Below, in pieces: positions 1 through 8,568 of a DNA stretch of 56,273 nucleotides. The notes beneath the pieces are model-generated. The model saw only the letters and a list, made by a program, of their open reading frames with translations, had not been told where the DNA came from and ran no database searches. Every line of letters begins with the position of its first letter. Position 1 is the stretch's first letter. Location of the stretch: contig MVPZ01000084.1 in assembly GCA_002067045.1 (NCBI GenBank), positions 1-56,273 on the forward strand, in the 5' to 3' direction. The position numbers and the translations under genes are program-made. This DNA comes from Methanomassiliicoccales archaeon PtaB.Bin134. Its GTDB lineage: Archaea; Thermoplasmatota; Thermoplasmata; Methanomassiliicoccales; UBA472.

Positions 1-1122
1 TTCTTCTTCCCCAAGCCGAACGTGCACATGACGGAGAAGTTCTTCAAGACCGACGGTCACCAGGAGTTCCTCCACAAGATCTGCACCACCGCGACCGAGA
101 AGGGCAACACCTACTTCGTGTTCGATCGCGGCGGCACCGCCAAGATCTCCGAGTGCTGCCGCCTGACCTTCAAGCTCGACGACAACGACCTGAACGACGC
201 CAAGACCCCCTGGAAGATGAGGTACTCGGCCATGCAGAACGTGACCATCAACCTGCCGCGCATCGCCTACGAGGCGCACCAGGACGATGAGAAGCTGTTC
301 CGCCTGCTGGAGGAGAAGATAGACCTGGTGGCCCAGGCCCACCTGCAGAAGCGCGAGTTCATCGGCAAGCTGCTGGGCATGGGCAAGTACGGCCCCCTGG
401 CCCTGCTGACCATGAACCTGGACGGAGAACCGTACTACCGCTTCAACAAGGCGTCCTTCCTGATCGGGATGGTCGGCCTCAACGAACTGGTGCAGTACCA
501 CACCGGTCAGCAGATGCACGAGAGCAAGGAGGCCACCAAGTTCGGCCTGAAGGTCATCTCGGTCATGAAGAAGCACGCCGAGGCGCTCGGACAGAAGTAT
601 GGCATCAAGATGCCCCTGGAGCAGACCCCGGCCGAAAGCACCGCCTACCGCTTCGCCAAGCTGGATATGAAGTACTACCCCCTGCAGGCCCCCACGGTCA
701 TCCGCGGGAACAAGAGCGCGGGAGAGGTCTATTACACCAACTCCACCTACCTGAACGTTGGGGCCCAGATAAGCGCCATCGAGAGGGTTAAGGCGGAAGG
801 CCTGTTCCACCCCCTGGTGGAGGCTGGAGCGCTCACCCATGTTTGGCTCGGGGAGCACAAGCCCCCGGCGGAGAACCTGGCCGCGTTCGTGGTCAAGACC
901 TTCCAGAACACCCAGAACTCGCAGATCGCCTTCAGCCCGGAGTTCACCTCCTGCCTGAGCTGCGGGAAGACCGCGCGCGGACTGAGCGACACCTGCTCGT
1001 ACTGCCACTCCCCCAACGTGGAGGGCATCACCAGGGTCACCGGGTTCTTCTCCAAGACCTCCGGCTGGAACAAGGGGAAACTGGGAGAACTGAAGGAGCG
1101 CACCAGGAACATCATCTCGTGA
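1..1122 (+). CDS. nrdD: Anaerobic ribonucleoside-triphosphate reductase, C-terminal part (5' end outside window)
   Basis: The reading frame is open from base 1, so the N-terminal part lies upstream. NrdD reduces ribonucleoside triphosphates to deoxyribonucleotides in anaerobes using a glycyl radical. The C-terminal zinc site is visible as two CxxC pairs (Cys codons near 952, 961, 994 and 1003). The glycyl-radical segment RVTGFF follows, with the radical Gly codon at 1042-1044, 26 codons before the stop. No activase (NrdG) gene is visible in the window. A U-rich tract follows the stop. Family assignment is strong; only the N-terminus is missing. Confidence 0.95.
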   Translation, partial: FFFPKPNVHMTEKFFKTDGHQEFLHKICTTATEKGNTYFVFDRGGTAKISECCRLTFKLDDNDLNDAKTPWKMRYSAMQNVTINLPRIAYEAHQDDEKLFRLLEEKIDLVAQAHLQKREFIGKLLGMGKYGPLALLTMNLDGEPYYRFNKASFLIGMVGLNELVQYHTGQQMHESKEATKFGLKVISVMKKHAEALGQKYGIKMPLEQTPAESTAYRFAKLDMKYYPLQAPTVIRGNKSAGEVYYTNSTYLNVGAQISAIERVKAEGLFHPLVEAGALTHVWLGEHKPPAENLAAFVVKTFQNTQNSQIAFSPEFTSCLSCGKTARGLSDTCSYCHSPNVEGITRVTGFFSKTSGWNKGKLGELKERTRNIIS

Positions 1123-1146
1123 TGAGCGGGATTGTCCCCTCCAACC

Positions 1147-1163
1147 TTTTCCCTTTTTTCATT
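1147..1163 (+). terminator. Pyrimidine/U-rich tract after nrdD
   Basis: About 25 bases after the nrdD stop there is a T-rich run (TTTTCCCTTTTTTCATTT) typical of archaeal U-tract termination. There is no convincing hairpin, so this rests on base composition and position only. Confidence 0.4.
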
Positions 1164-1223
1164 TCCCGTTTAACAAATTATTAGTATGGTGAGGACAGAA
1201 GTATTAACGGCGGTTGAGGCTAG

Positions 1224-1499
1224 ATGGCCCACTTACAGGTCTCCGAGCACCGGTTCGTCAACATCCGCAGGCGCAGCCTTTGCGACAACTGTTGCGTGAA
1301 GAACTGCACTTCCTTCAACGGGAGCAGGGTCACCTCCTGCCCCGATTTCAGGCCCACGTTCATAGTTTTCATGAAGTGCCGGGCCTGCGGCAAGGTGTAC
1401 GACCCGTACCAGAGCATCTGCTCCCTGGACTACACACTGTGCCCGGAGTGCAACCGCTCAAAGGACCATGAGCCCATCGCCATGGTCTGCAGGGTCTGA
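1224..1499 (+). CDS. Small cysteine-rich (zinc-binding or Fe-S) protein, function unknown
   Basis: A 91-residue protein with 11 cysteines: C20, C23, C24, C28, C39, C52, C55, C66, C73, C76 and C89. The second half has two CxxC pairs (C52/C55 and C73/C76) as in a zinc ribbon or rubredoxin-like fold. The first half has CxxCCxxxC, which I do not recognise. The start is ATG with a purine-rich GGTTGAGG about 6 bases upstream. It lies 100 bases after nrdD and its stop abuts the stop of the site-2 protease on the other strand. I cannot name a function; metal binding is inferred from cysteine spacing. Confidence 0.7.
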   Translation: MAHLQVSEHRFVNIRRRSLCDNCCVKNCTSFNGSRVTSCPDFRPTFIVFMKCRACGKVYDPYQSICSLDYTLCPECNRSKDHEPIAMVCRV

Positions 1500-3092
1500 T
1501 CATCCCAGCAGCCGGGGGCCGATCAGCTGCCACAGGATGAGGAACAGCACCAGAAGGGCCAGGGTGTAGGTTATGGTCCCCACGTAGCGCATCCTCTGCT
1601 CGTCGGTGGCCCCCTTCTTCACCCGGCGCACCAGGGAGTCGAGCCCGTCCCGGAACAGGTATCCCCCGTCCAGGGGCACGGCGGGGAGCACGTTGGTCAT
1701 GCCCACCATCAGGTTGATCCAGAATATCCAGTAGGCGGAGTTCGCGAGCACCCAGAACAGGCCGTCTGGAAGCGCACCCAGCACGCCCCTGACCTCGAAC
1801 AGCTCGGTCACCGGCTCCTGTATCGGGGCCAGGCCGGAGAAGGGCATGGCGATGTACTGCAGGGATGCGGTGACCACCGAACCGAAGTCGTCGGCCCCCT
1901 TGTACGGGGTGGATAGCCGGTCCAGGATTATCTCGGGAGTGTTGACGGCCGCGCCCATGTAAGCGGAGTTGATGCCCAGGAATCCGTACTCCTCGTATCC
2001 CTGGCTGCCGTAGTACTCCTGGCGGCTCATCACCGTGACGTTGCTCACCGAGGGGTCCACCACGTAGGCGTCCTGTACGCTGTCGTACGAAAGGGCCACC
2101 AGGTCCACGGTCTGATCGGGCACGGTGCGCTTGAGCGCTTCGCTGAGGTCCCCGTCGTTCCTGATCAAGGTGCCGTTCAGGCTGTGTATGATCATCCCCC
2201 TCTCCAGCCCGGCATTGGCCGCCGGATAGCCGCTGGAGACCGCGGTGAGATAAACACCGGCGGTCAACTGAACGATGCCCATCTCACCTTTGTAATAGTA
2301 TGTCAGGTTCACCAGCTCCCCGGGTTCTGGGCCTTCGAAGTCCCGGTAGTCCTCATAGCTGAGAATGGGTACCCCGTCCAGGGAGATCACCTGCGCCCCG
2401 AACTGCAGGCCGGCCAGGTCCGCAGGTCCGTCGCTGGCCACGGACACGATTATGGGGTTCTCCCGGACCGGTTCCACCGAACCCAGGAGGGCCATGGAGA
2501 ATATCAGCGCGAAGACCAGCCCCACTATGATGTTGGTGGCCGGTCCGACCGCGTACACGTTCATCCTGCGACGCTTGTCCGCCTTGACCAGGGCCTCCTC
2601 GTCCGGTTCCACGAACGCGCCCATGGGCACGATGAGCAGCAGGACGCCCATGGACCTTATGGCCATGCCGCCCACCCTGGTCAGTATGCCGTGCGCGAAC
2701 TCGTGTATGAATATGGCCACGACCAGGCCGAGTATGCCGTACCACAGCGGGATTATGGGGTTGATCCCCGGTATCCCCAGGATCATCTCCGGGCTGGGCG
2801 CGGAGGAGGTCGGGATCATGGGCACTATAGTGGCCTCCCACAGCAGCAGGGCCATCATCAGGAACATGACCACCAGGCAGATCCATTTGGCCGCCGCCGC
2901 ATAGGCCAACCAGAACCGTTTGGGGCGTGCCAGGCGCTCGATGAGGTCCTTGCCCCGCTGGGTGCTCCACATCAGGAAGGGGCCGTAGGCCTTCATGCCA
3001 TACTTCTTGATCCATCCCTTTCGATCCGCCAGGCGCACCGCGAAGATGAAGGCGACAATGACCAGGACGGCCAGAAGTATGTCTTCGTACAT
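1500..3092 (-). CDS. Site-2 protease family (M50) membrane metalloprotease with PDZ-like insert
   Basis: A 530-residue multi-spanning intramembrane zinc protease. The HExxH motif is HEFAH (H130, E131, H134). The second conserved element NVLPAVPLDGG (about 467-477) supplies the third ligand D475. Between them lies a long soluble region (about 215-400) with PDZ-like sequence, as in RseP/S2P relatives that cleave membrane-anchored regulators. N-terminal membrane segments lie at about 5-20, 68-88 and 115-135. A TATA box ends about 25 bases before the ATG, so the mRNA is probably leaderless. No anti-sigma-like substrate is evident nearby. Confidence 0.92.
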   Translation of the reverse strand: MYEDILLAVLVIVAFIFAVRLADRKGWIKKYGMKAYGPFLMWSTQRGKDLIERLARPKRFWLAYAAAAKWICLVVMFLMMALLLWEATIVPMIPTSSAPSPEMILGIPGINPIIPLWYGILGLVVAIFIHEFAHGILTRVGGMAIRSMGVLLLIVPMGAFVEPDEEALVKADKRRRMNVYAVGPATNIIVGLVFALIFSMALLGSVEPVRENPIIVSVASDGPADLAGLQFGAQVISLDGVPILSYEDYRDFEGPEPGELVNLTYYYKGEMGIVQLTAGVYLTAVSSGYPAANAGLERGMIIHSLNGTLIRNDGDLSEALKRTVPDQTVDLVALSYDSVQDAYVVDPSVSNVTVMSRQEYYGSQGYEEYGFLGINSAYMGAAVNTPEIILDRLSTPYKGADDFGSVVTASLQYIAMPFSGLAPIQEPVTELFEVRGVLGALPDGLFWVLANSAYWIFWINLMVGMTNVLPAVPLDGGYLFRDGLDSLVRRVKKGATDEQRMRYVGTITYTLALLVLFLILWQLIGPRLLG

Positions 3093-3116
3093 CTGAGGGC
3101 AGGAAGGTAGGCTGGG

Positions 3117-3125
3117 TATAAAATA
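3117..3125 (-). promoter_or_regulatory. TATA box of the site-2 protease gene
   Basis: On the minus strand this reads TATTTTATA, centred about 28 bases before the ATG at 3092. It sits beside the stop codon of the next gene upstream. The spacing implies a leaderless transcript. Confidence 0.6.
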
Positions 3126-3126
3126 C

Positions 3127-3510
3127 CTAACGCTCGCGGCTCTTCCACATCTCGTCGTCCATGTTGGCGTAGATGGCCGAGGGATCTTCAGGACCGCAGG
3201 ACTCCTCGTCGCACTGATGGGCCATCCTCAGTATCTGGTCCTTCTTGAGGATCCAGTAGTGGATGCGCCACAGCTTTCCCTTCTTGAGGTGAACCTCCTC
3301 CTGGGTGGTGGTCAGGAACCCCTCCTCCTCCAGCCAGTAGAACACGTCGCGGTCCTCGGAGGTGAGCTTGTTGTCGATGACCTCATCCGTATAACCGAAG
3401 AAGGACAGTATCCATTCCGCGAGCTTCTCCTGGTTATCAGTGGACATGCCCTTCTTGCCCATGGTATTGGACAGGGCCTTCACGACATCATCCATGGTCA
3501 CAACCGTCAA
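3127..3510 (-). CDS. Small conserved protein, probably the DUF6015 type of Thermoplasmata
   Basis: A soluble acidic protein of 127 residues with a predicted helical N-terminal half and a winged-helix-like pattern (WLEEEGFLTT, followed by a KLWRIHYW strand). It resembles a family I recall from Thermoplasmata as DUF6015; the name is from memory. The TTG start at 3510 is preceded by GAGGAGAG. An in-frame GTG at 3501 and ATG at 3495 are alternatives, but they lie further from this ribosome-binding site. It ends with TAG. Function unknown; DNA binding is possible but unproven. Confidence 0.75.
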   Translation of the reverse strand: MTVVTMDDVVKALSNTMGKKGMSTDNQEKLAEWILSFFGYTDEVIDNKLTSEDRDVFYWLEEEGFLTTTQEEVHLKKGKLWRIHYWILKKDQILRMAHQCDEESCGPEDPSAIYANMDDEMWKSRER

Positions 3511-3542
3511 AGCTCTCCTCCCCGGAGGCGAATCGGGTTTGG

Positions 3543-3550
3543 AATATAAA
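3543..3550 (-). promoter_or_regulatory. TATA box upstream of the 3127-3510 gene
   Basis: The minus strand reads TTTATATTCC. Its centre is about 36 bases from the TTG start, leaving a leader of about 10 bases that carries the purine-rich ribosome-binding site. Confidence 0.55.
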
Positions 3551-3576
3551 TTAACTCAGTTTAGGCATCCATGGGA

Positions 3577-3897
3577 TCAATCCGATGGTTCGCTGCCCCA
3601 TCGCCCTCCGGCCCCCCACAGCCTTATGAAGCCCCATACCCCCAGGGGTATGACGGTCAGCAGGGAGATGAAGGCCCCGGCCAATCCCAGGTCCCCCTGC
3701 AGCGACCTCATGGACTCCAGGGGCAGCAGGCAGGCCGCGGACAGCACGGCCACCGCGTACAGGTACTTGAGGAACACCCGGTTGAACCAGTCCTCCCAGG
3801 TGCCCTCGATGGACACGTCCCTGTCGTCCTCCCATTCGCGTTCCGGTTCAGGCGCCTCCGGGGGAGGCGCCACCCGCAGCCTTCTCTTGCTGGCCAT
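3577..3897 (-). CDS. Small membrane protein at the end of the peptide-transporter operon
   Basis: A 106-residue protein with a basic/acidic N-terminal tail of about 40 residues rich in Pro and Glu, then two hydrophobic segments (about 43-60 and 72-92). The ATG at 3897 is used here; a TTG at 3903 directly abuts the oppF stop and is an alternative. Its position, touching the last transporter ATPase gene, suggests co-transcription with the opp operon. I do not recognise the family; a role as an accessory transporter subunit would be speculation. Confidence 0.65.
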   Translation of the reverse strand: MASKRRLRVAPPPEAPEPEREWEDDRDVSIEGTWEDWFNRVFLKYLYAVAVLSAACLLPLESMRSLQGDLGLAGAFISLLTVIPLGVWGFIRLWGAGGRWGSEPSD

Positions 3898-3903
3898 GGC
3901 CAA

Positions 3904-5016
3904 TCATCGGAAGTGGCAGGCCACCATGTGGCCGTTGCCCTTGTCCACCAGCTGGGGCTCCACCTGCTCGCATATCTCCTGGCGGTAGCGGCAGCGGGTG
4001 TGGAAGCGGCAGCCGGTCGGCGGGTTGGCCGGAGAGGGTATCTCTCCGCTCAGCGGAACCCTCTTCTTCCTCAGTTTGGGGTCGGGCAGGGGTATGGAGG
4101 CCAGCAGCGCCTCGGTGTACGGATGGATGGGGTTGTCGAAGATGTCCTCTTTGGCCCCGGTCTCCACGATCTTCCCCAGGTACATTATGTTCACGTAGTC
4201 GCACATGTACTTGATGGTGGACAGGTCGTGCGAGATGAACATGTAGGTGAGGTCCAGCTCGTCCTGCAGGTCGTTCAGCATGTTGAGTATCTGTGACTGC
4301 ACCGATACATCCAGGGCCGAGGTGGGCTCGTCCAGGACGATGAAGTCGGGATTGAGCGCCAGGGCCTTGGCCACCCCTATGCGCTGCCTCTGCCCCCCGC
4401 TGAACTCGTGAGGATAGCGGTAGATGTGTTCGGGGCTCAGGCCAACGCGCTCCATGAGGTCCCTGACGCGTTCGGTGACGCTAATGCCGCTGGCCATGCC
4501 GTGAAGCTTCATCGGTTCGGCGATTATGTCCTTGATCAGCATGCGCGGGTTCAGGGAGGAGTAGGGGTCCTGGAACACGATCTGCATGTCCTTGCGCAGG
4601 CGCCTGAGGTCCTCGGCGGTCCGGCGGTTCAGGGTGTAGGTGTCGCGTATCTCCTCTAGCTCGGGGATGAGACCGGCGTCCTTCTTCCTGGAGGGACGTT
4701 TCCGCTTCTCCTCCTCCTTGGCCAGCAGCAGTTCGGCCTCCTCGGCCTCCAGCTGGAGCATCCTCTCCCTCACGTCCACGGGCATCTTGTAGTAGATGTT
4801 CCCTCCGGTGGGTGGGGTGAGCATGAGCACGCAGCGACCGGTGGTGGTCTTGCCGCATCCGCTCTCCCCCACCACCCCCAGGGTCTTGCCGGTGGGCACG
4901 CTGAAGTTGATGCCGTCGATGGCCTTCACGTTGCCCAGGTTCTTCTTCAGCAGGCCTCCCCTGATGGGGAAGTACTTCTGGAGGCCGCGGACCTCGAACA
5001 GGTGTTCCTCACTCAT
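3904..5016 (-). CDS. oppF: Oligopeptide-type ABC transporter ATP-binding protein (OppF-like)
   Basis: A 370-residue ATPase of a peptide/nickel-class importer. Walker A is GESGCGKTT (about 50-58), the Q-loop Gln is at about 149, the signature is FSGGQRQR, Walker B is FIVLDEP, and the C-terminal oligopeptide-transporter domain CRFHTRCRY is present. About 55 extra residues (about 80-137), strongly charged and probably helical, separate Walker A from the Q-loop; bacterial OppF lacks them. Its start overlaps the oppD stop by 8 bases, indicating translational coupling. It pairs with OppD as a heterodimer. Confidence 0.93.
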   Translation of the reverse strand: MSEEHLFEVRGLQKYFPIRGGLLKKNLGNVKAIDGINFSVPTGKTLGVVGESGCGKTTTGRCVLMLTPPTGGNIYYKMPVDVRERMLQLEAEEAELLLAKEEEKRKRPSRKKDAGLIPELEEIRDTYTLNRRTAEDLRRLRKDMQIVFQDPYSSLNPRMLIKDIIAEPMKLHGMASGISVTERVRDLMERVGLSPEHIYRYPHEFSGGQRQRIGVAKALALNPDFIVLDEPTSALDVSVQSQILNMLNDLQDELDLTYMFISHDLSTIKYMCDYVNIMYLGKIVETGAKEDIFDNPIHPYTEALLASIPLPDPKLRKKRVPLSGEIPSPANPPTGCRFHTRCRYRQEICEQVEPQLVDKGNGHMVACHFR

Positions 5017-6424
5017 CGTGCATCACCTTCCCATAAAGGTGGCAGGCCACCTGATGGTCCTCGTCGATCTTGCACAGCAATGGTTTGACCTGGCGGCATA
5101 TCTCCATGGCGAACGGGCATCTGGTGTGGAAGCGGCATCCGGCTGGAGGATACAGCAGGTTGGGCACGCTGCCCACGATGACCTCCAGGCGGGTGGCGCT
5201 GCCAGTCAGCTTGGGAATGGAGTTCATCAGCCCCTGGGTGTAGGGGTGCAGCGGCTGGGCGAATATGTCATCGGTGGAACCTATCTCCACGATGTTCCCC
5301 GCATACATGACCCCGATGCGTTCGCAGACCTCTGCGACCACTCCGAGGTTGTGGGTGATCATCAGGATGGAGGTGCCGGTCTCCTCCTGCAGCTCCCTCA
5401 TCAGCTTGAGGATCTGGGCCTGGATGGTCACGTCCAGGGCGGTCGTCGGCTCGTCAGCGATGAGCAGCTTGGGCTTGCAGGCCAGGGCCATGGCGATCAT
5501 GACCCTCTGTTGCATGCCCCCGGAAAGCTCGTGCGGATAGTTCTTCACTATGTTACCAGGATCGGGTATCCTGACCAGACGCAGCATCCTGATGGCGCGG
5601 CTGGTGGCCTCCGCGTTCAGAGGCCTCCGGTAGCGCTTGACGATGGGTATCTTGGACATCAGCCAGAGCATTCCGTCCTCGGGGTTCTTCTGCATCTGCT
5701 TGTAGAGCTTGATCTGTGAGTTGATGCGCCGGACCTGCAGCGCCTTCAGCTTGGACTTGTGGAAGCCGCCCCCGCAATAGGGGCAGCTGCGGGCCTCCCC
5801 GCTGACCATGCATCCGCAATCCGAGCACTTGGACTCGCCCTCGCTGTCCTGGAGGATGTTGGCGCAATGACCGGTCTCCATCAGGTTCTTTCGGTGCTCC
5901 TCCAGCCGGATCAAGGTGCCCTTGATCAGGTCCGGGAGCTCGTGCAGCATGAATATCTCGGTGATCTGGTCCCCGATGGTGAAAACCGGGTTCAGGGCGG
6001 ACATGGGCTCCTGGAATATCATGGAGATGAGCTTGCCCCGTATCCTGCGCAGCTTCCAGTTGGGCATCTTCAGGATATCGTACTTGTCCAGTTCAGGGGC
6101 GATCTCCGCCATCCTCTTCCCCGCGTCCTCCGGGGACGCGCCCGAGGCGGTCATGGCCTCGATCTCGGCGAGCTTGTTGTTCAGGTCCGATGGCATGTCT
6201 ACCAGTATGCGACCCTTCTCGATCTTGCCGGGCGGGGAAGGTATCAGGCGCATCACGGAGTTGGCCGTGACGCTCTTACCGCATCCGCTCTCGCCCACCA
6301 GGCCGAAGGTCTCCCCGCGCTTGATCTGCAGGTCCACGCCATCAATGGCCTTGACCACGCCGGCCTTGGTGTAGAAGTTGACGAAGAGGTCTTTGACCTT
6401 CAGGAAATAATCGTTGTCGTTCAT
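5009..6424 (-). CDS. oppD: Oligopeptide-type ABC transporter ATP-binding protein with inserted zinc ribbon (OppD-like)
   Basis: A 471-residue ATPase, well above the usual 320-350. Walker A is GESGCGKS (44-51), Q-loop Gln 138, signature LSGGMQQR (300-307), Walker B LLIADEP (320-326), and a C-terminal Cys motif CRFHTRCPF. Two insertions stand out: about 75-125, between Walker A and the Q-loop, and about 165-275, between the Q-loop and the signature. The second carries C200-x2-C203 and C214-x2-C217, a zinc-ribbon pattern, with C205 nearby. The ATG at 6424 sits 6 bases after the oppC stop. The frame stays open upstream inside oppC, but that extension is a shadow. Confidence 0.93.
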   Translation of the reverse strand: MNDNDYFLKVKDLFVNFYTKAGVVKAIDGVDLQIKRGETFGLVGESGCGKSVTANSVMRLIPSPPGKIEKGRILVDMPSDLNNKLAEIEAMTASGASPEDAGKRMAEIAPELDKYDILKMPNWKLRRIRGKLISMIFQEPMSALNPVFTIGDQITEIFMLHELPDLIKGTLIRLEEHRKNLMETGHCANILQDSEGESKCSDCGCMVSGEARSCPYCGGGFHKSKLKALQVRRINSQIKLYKQMQKNPEDGMLWLMSKIPIVKRYRRPLNAEATSRAIRMLRLVRIPDPGNIVKNYPHELSGGMQQRVMIAMALACKPKLLIADEPTTALDVTIQAQILKLMRELQEETGTSILMITHNLGVVAEVCERIGVMYAGNIVEIGSTDDIFAQPLHPYTQGLMNSIPKLTGSATRLEVIVGSVPNLLYPPAGCRFHTRCPFAMEICRQVKPLLCKIDEDHQVACHLYGKVMHDE

Positions 6425-6429
6425 GGTGA

Positions 6430-7455
6430 TCACCTCTTCATCCTGGGGTCCAGTATATCCCTCAGCCCGTCCCCTACCAGGCTGAAGCCCATGGTGAACA
6501 ACAGTATCGACATTCCCGGGAAGACCACGGTCCACCAGTAGCCGGCCACGAACCATTGCTGACCGTCGGAAACCATCCTGCCCCATTCCGCGTAACCGGT
6601 GTCCACACCGAAACCGATGTAGCTTAGCCCCGCGGCGGTGAGGGCCACGGAACCTATGTCCATGGTCACGGCCACTATGAGCGGGGTGAGCGAGTTGGGT
6701 ATGACATGCTTGAACAGGATGCGCTGCCTCTTGGCCCCTATGGCCTTGGCAGCCTCGACATAGGTGTTCTCCTTGATGGCCAATACCTGCCCTCGCACCA
6801 GTCGGGCATAGGCCGGCCACCACACTATGATCAAAGCGAATATGATGCTGTCCAGATTCTTGGCCAATATGCTGGACACGGCCATGGCCAGGATCAGGGC
6901 GGGCAGGGAGAGGAACATGTCGGTTATCCTCATCACCAGATTGTCTATCTTGCCCCCGTAGAAACCGGCTATGGCCCCCAGCATCAGGCCGATGATCGTG
7001 GCGATCGATACCACCAGCAGCGAGGTGTAAATGGTGGTCCTGGCGCCCCATACCACGCCGTAGAACACGTCCAGGCCCATGTCGCCTGAGCCGAAGATGA
7101 GGCCGTCCGTTCCCGGAGGCCTTGGCGGCAGGATGTAGTCCCTCGGGATACGCATAGGGTCCTTGGACAGCGGGTCCGGGGGAGCTATCCAGGGCGCCAG
7201 CAGGGCCACGGCCACTATGGCCAATATGAAGAATATCCCCAGCATGACGCTGGGATTGTGCAGCACCTGCACCAGGGAGCCCTTCAGCTCCTTGAGCCTG
7301 GGCCGCATCTCGGCGACGAACTCGCCGATGCGGCTGTGCTCCGGCGCTACGGGCGCCTTCTTCTGCAGAGCCGCCCCCTTGGGACCGCCATCCTTTCCGG
7401 ATGGGGCACCATCGACCTTGTCCTTCCCTTTCATTCCTTTCTTGAACAAAGCCAT
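6430..7455 (-). CDS. oppC: Oligopeptide-type ABC transporter permease (OppC-like)
   Basis: A 341-residue inner permease. An N-terminal cytoplasmic extension of about 70 residues, rich in Lys and Gly, precedes the first membrane segment (about 72-90). Five further segments follow, with the EAA loop EAAKAIGAKRQRILFKHVIPN-type sequence contacting the ATPases. The sequence DPLSKDPMRIPRDYILPPRPPGTD before the core is the OppC periplasmic signature. It starts with ATG 4 bases after the oppB stop. Confidence 0.92.
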   Translation of the reverse strand: MALFKKGMKGKDKVDGAPSGKDGGPKGAALQKKAPVAPEHSRIGEFVAEMRPRLKELKGSLVQVLHNPSVMLGIFFILAIVAVALLAPWIAPPDPLSKDPMRIPRDYILPPRPPGTDGLIFGSGDMGLDVFYGVVWGARTTIYTSLLVVSIATIIGLMLGAIAGFYGGKIDNLVMRITDMFLSLPALILAMAVSSILAKNLDSIIFALIIVWWPAYARLVRGQVLAIKENTYVEAAKAIGAKRQRILFKHVIPNSLTPLIVAVTMDIGSVALTAAGLSYIGFGVDTGYAEWGRMVSDGQQWFVAGYWWTVVFPGMSILLFTMGFSLVGDGLRDILDPRMKR

Positions 7456-7459
7456 GTTA

Positions 7460-8473
7460 TCACTCCAACCTCACACGCGGATCCAGATATGCGTACAGAA
7501 CATCCACGGCCAGGTTGACCAGCACGTAGACTATGGCGATGAAAAGCACGAATCCCAGCACTGAGGTGCTGTCGAACCTGGTTATGGAATCCGCGGACCA
7601 TCTTCCCAGCCCGGGAAGGGCGAAGATGGATTCGGTAAGAACCGCGCCGCCGAGCGATCCGCCGAAGGATAGACCGATGACGGTGGTGGTGGGGATGAGC
7701 GCGTTGCGCCGGGCATGCTTGTTGATGACCTTCTTTTCCGGCAGTCCCTTTGCCCGGGCGGTCTTGACATAGTCCAGGTTCAGGACCTCCAGCATGCTGT
7801 TGCGCTGTATGCGTATCAATATCGCAATGACCCCGAAGGACAGGGTTATGGCCGGTAGGAGCATGTGTTTCAGATGATTGATGAAGAGCGGTATGTTGCC
7901 CACCAGCAGGGAATCGATCATGATAAAGCCGGTGATGTGCGGGATCTTGCCTATGAAGGCGATGCTGTACAGCCCTCCTGCAGGGAATAGACGTAATTCA
8001 TAGAAGAAGACGTACTGCAGAATGAGCGCTAGCCAGAAGACCGGTATGGAGACCCCTATCAACGATACGATACGGGTGGTATGATCGAACACCTTGTCCT
8101 TCCGGAGGGCGGTCATGGTTCCCAATGTCACTCCAATGGTGACACCGATCAATATGCTCATGATGGTCAGTTCCATCGTCACCGGCACCCTATCTCGTAT
8201 GGCGGTGGTGACCGGCTGCACGGCGGTCTTGGACCACCCCCAATCCCCCTGGACGATGCCCTGGACCCAATACCAGTATTGGTTGATCACTGGTTCATCG
8301 AAATGGTACTTTTCATAGATCTGATCGATCTGCGACTGGCTCATCTTGTCGTTGATGTAGGCGGCCGCAGGATCTCCAGTCATCCTTGTGAGCGTGAATA
8401 TGATGATCGAGACACCGATCAGAACCGGGATCAGGAGAAGCAATCTCTTAACAATATAACCCATCAGTCTCAT
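7460..8473 (-). CDS. oppB: Oligopeptide-type ABC transporter permease (OppB-like)
   Basis: A 337-residue permease with six predicted membrane helices. It begins with the family-typical MGYIVKRLLLLIPVLIGVS and has the conserved MTGDP segment. The EAA loop is around KTARAKGLPEKKVINKHARRN. It follows the substrate-binding protein gene across a 95-base gap containing a T-rich stretch on the coding strand, which may lower expression of the permease relative to the binding protein. Confidence 0.92.
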   Translation of the reverse strand: MRLMGYIVKRLLLLIPVLIGVSIIIFTLTRMTGDPAAAYINDKMSQSQIDQIYEKYHFDEPVINQYWYWVQGIVQGDWGWSKTAVQPVTTAIRDRVPVTMELTIMSILIGVTIGVTLGTMTALRKDKVFDHTTRIVSLIGVSIPVFWLALILQYVFFYELRLFPAGGLYSIAFIGKIPHITGFIMIDSLLVGNIPLFINHLKHMLLPAITLSFGVIAILIRIQRNSMLEVLNLDYVKTARAKGLPEKKVINKHARRNALIPTTTVIGLSFGGSLGGAVLTESIFALPGLGRWSADSITRFDSTSVLGFVLFIAIVYVLVNLAVDVLYAYLDPRVRLE

Positions 8474-8518
8474 GTTCTCGCCTCTTGATATTTCGTTAGG
8501 TCTGACCTGTGCTCCTTG

Positions 8519-8535
8519 TGAAAAAAATTTAAAAG
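8519..8535 (-). terminator. T-rich tract between oppA and oppB, possible partial terminator
   Basis: On the minus strand the 95-base gap holds CCTTTTAAATTTTTTTCAC, including a run of seven T. A leaky U-tract here would explain higher output of the binding protein than of the permease and ATPase genes. It could alternatively be a TATA-like element for an internal promoter. Confidence 0.4.
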
Positions 8536-8568
8536 GTAAGGGGTTTGAACGCCTGTGGCTCCAACGTC

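Noticed and set aside
6425..7051. N-terminal extension of oppD into oppC
   Set aside because: The upstream part is in another frame of oppC and unlike any protein; the ATG at 6424 starts directly on the ABC domain.
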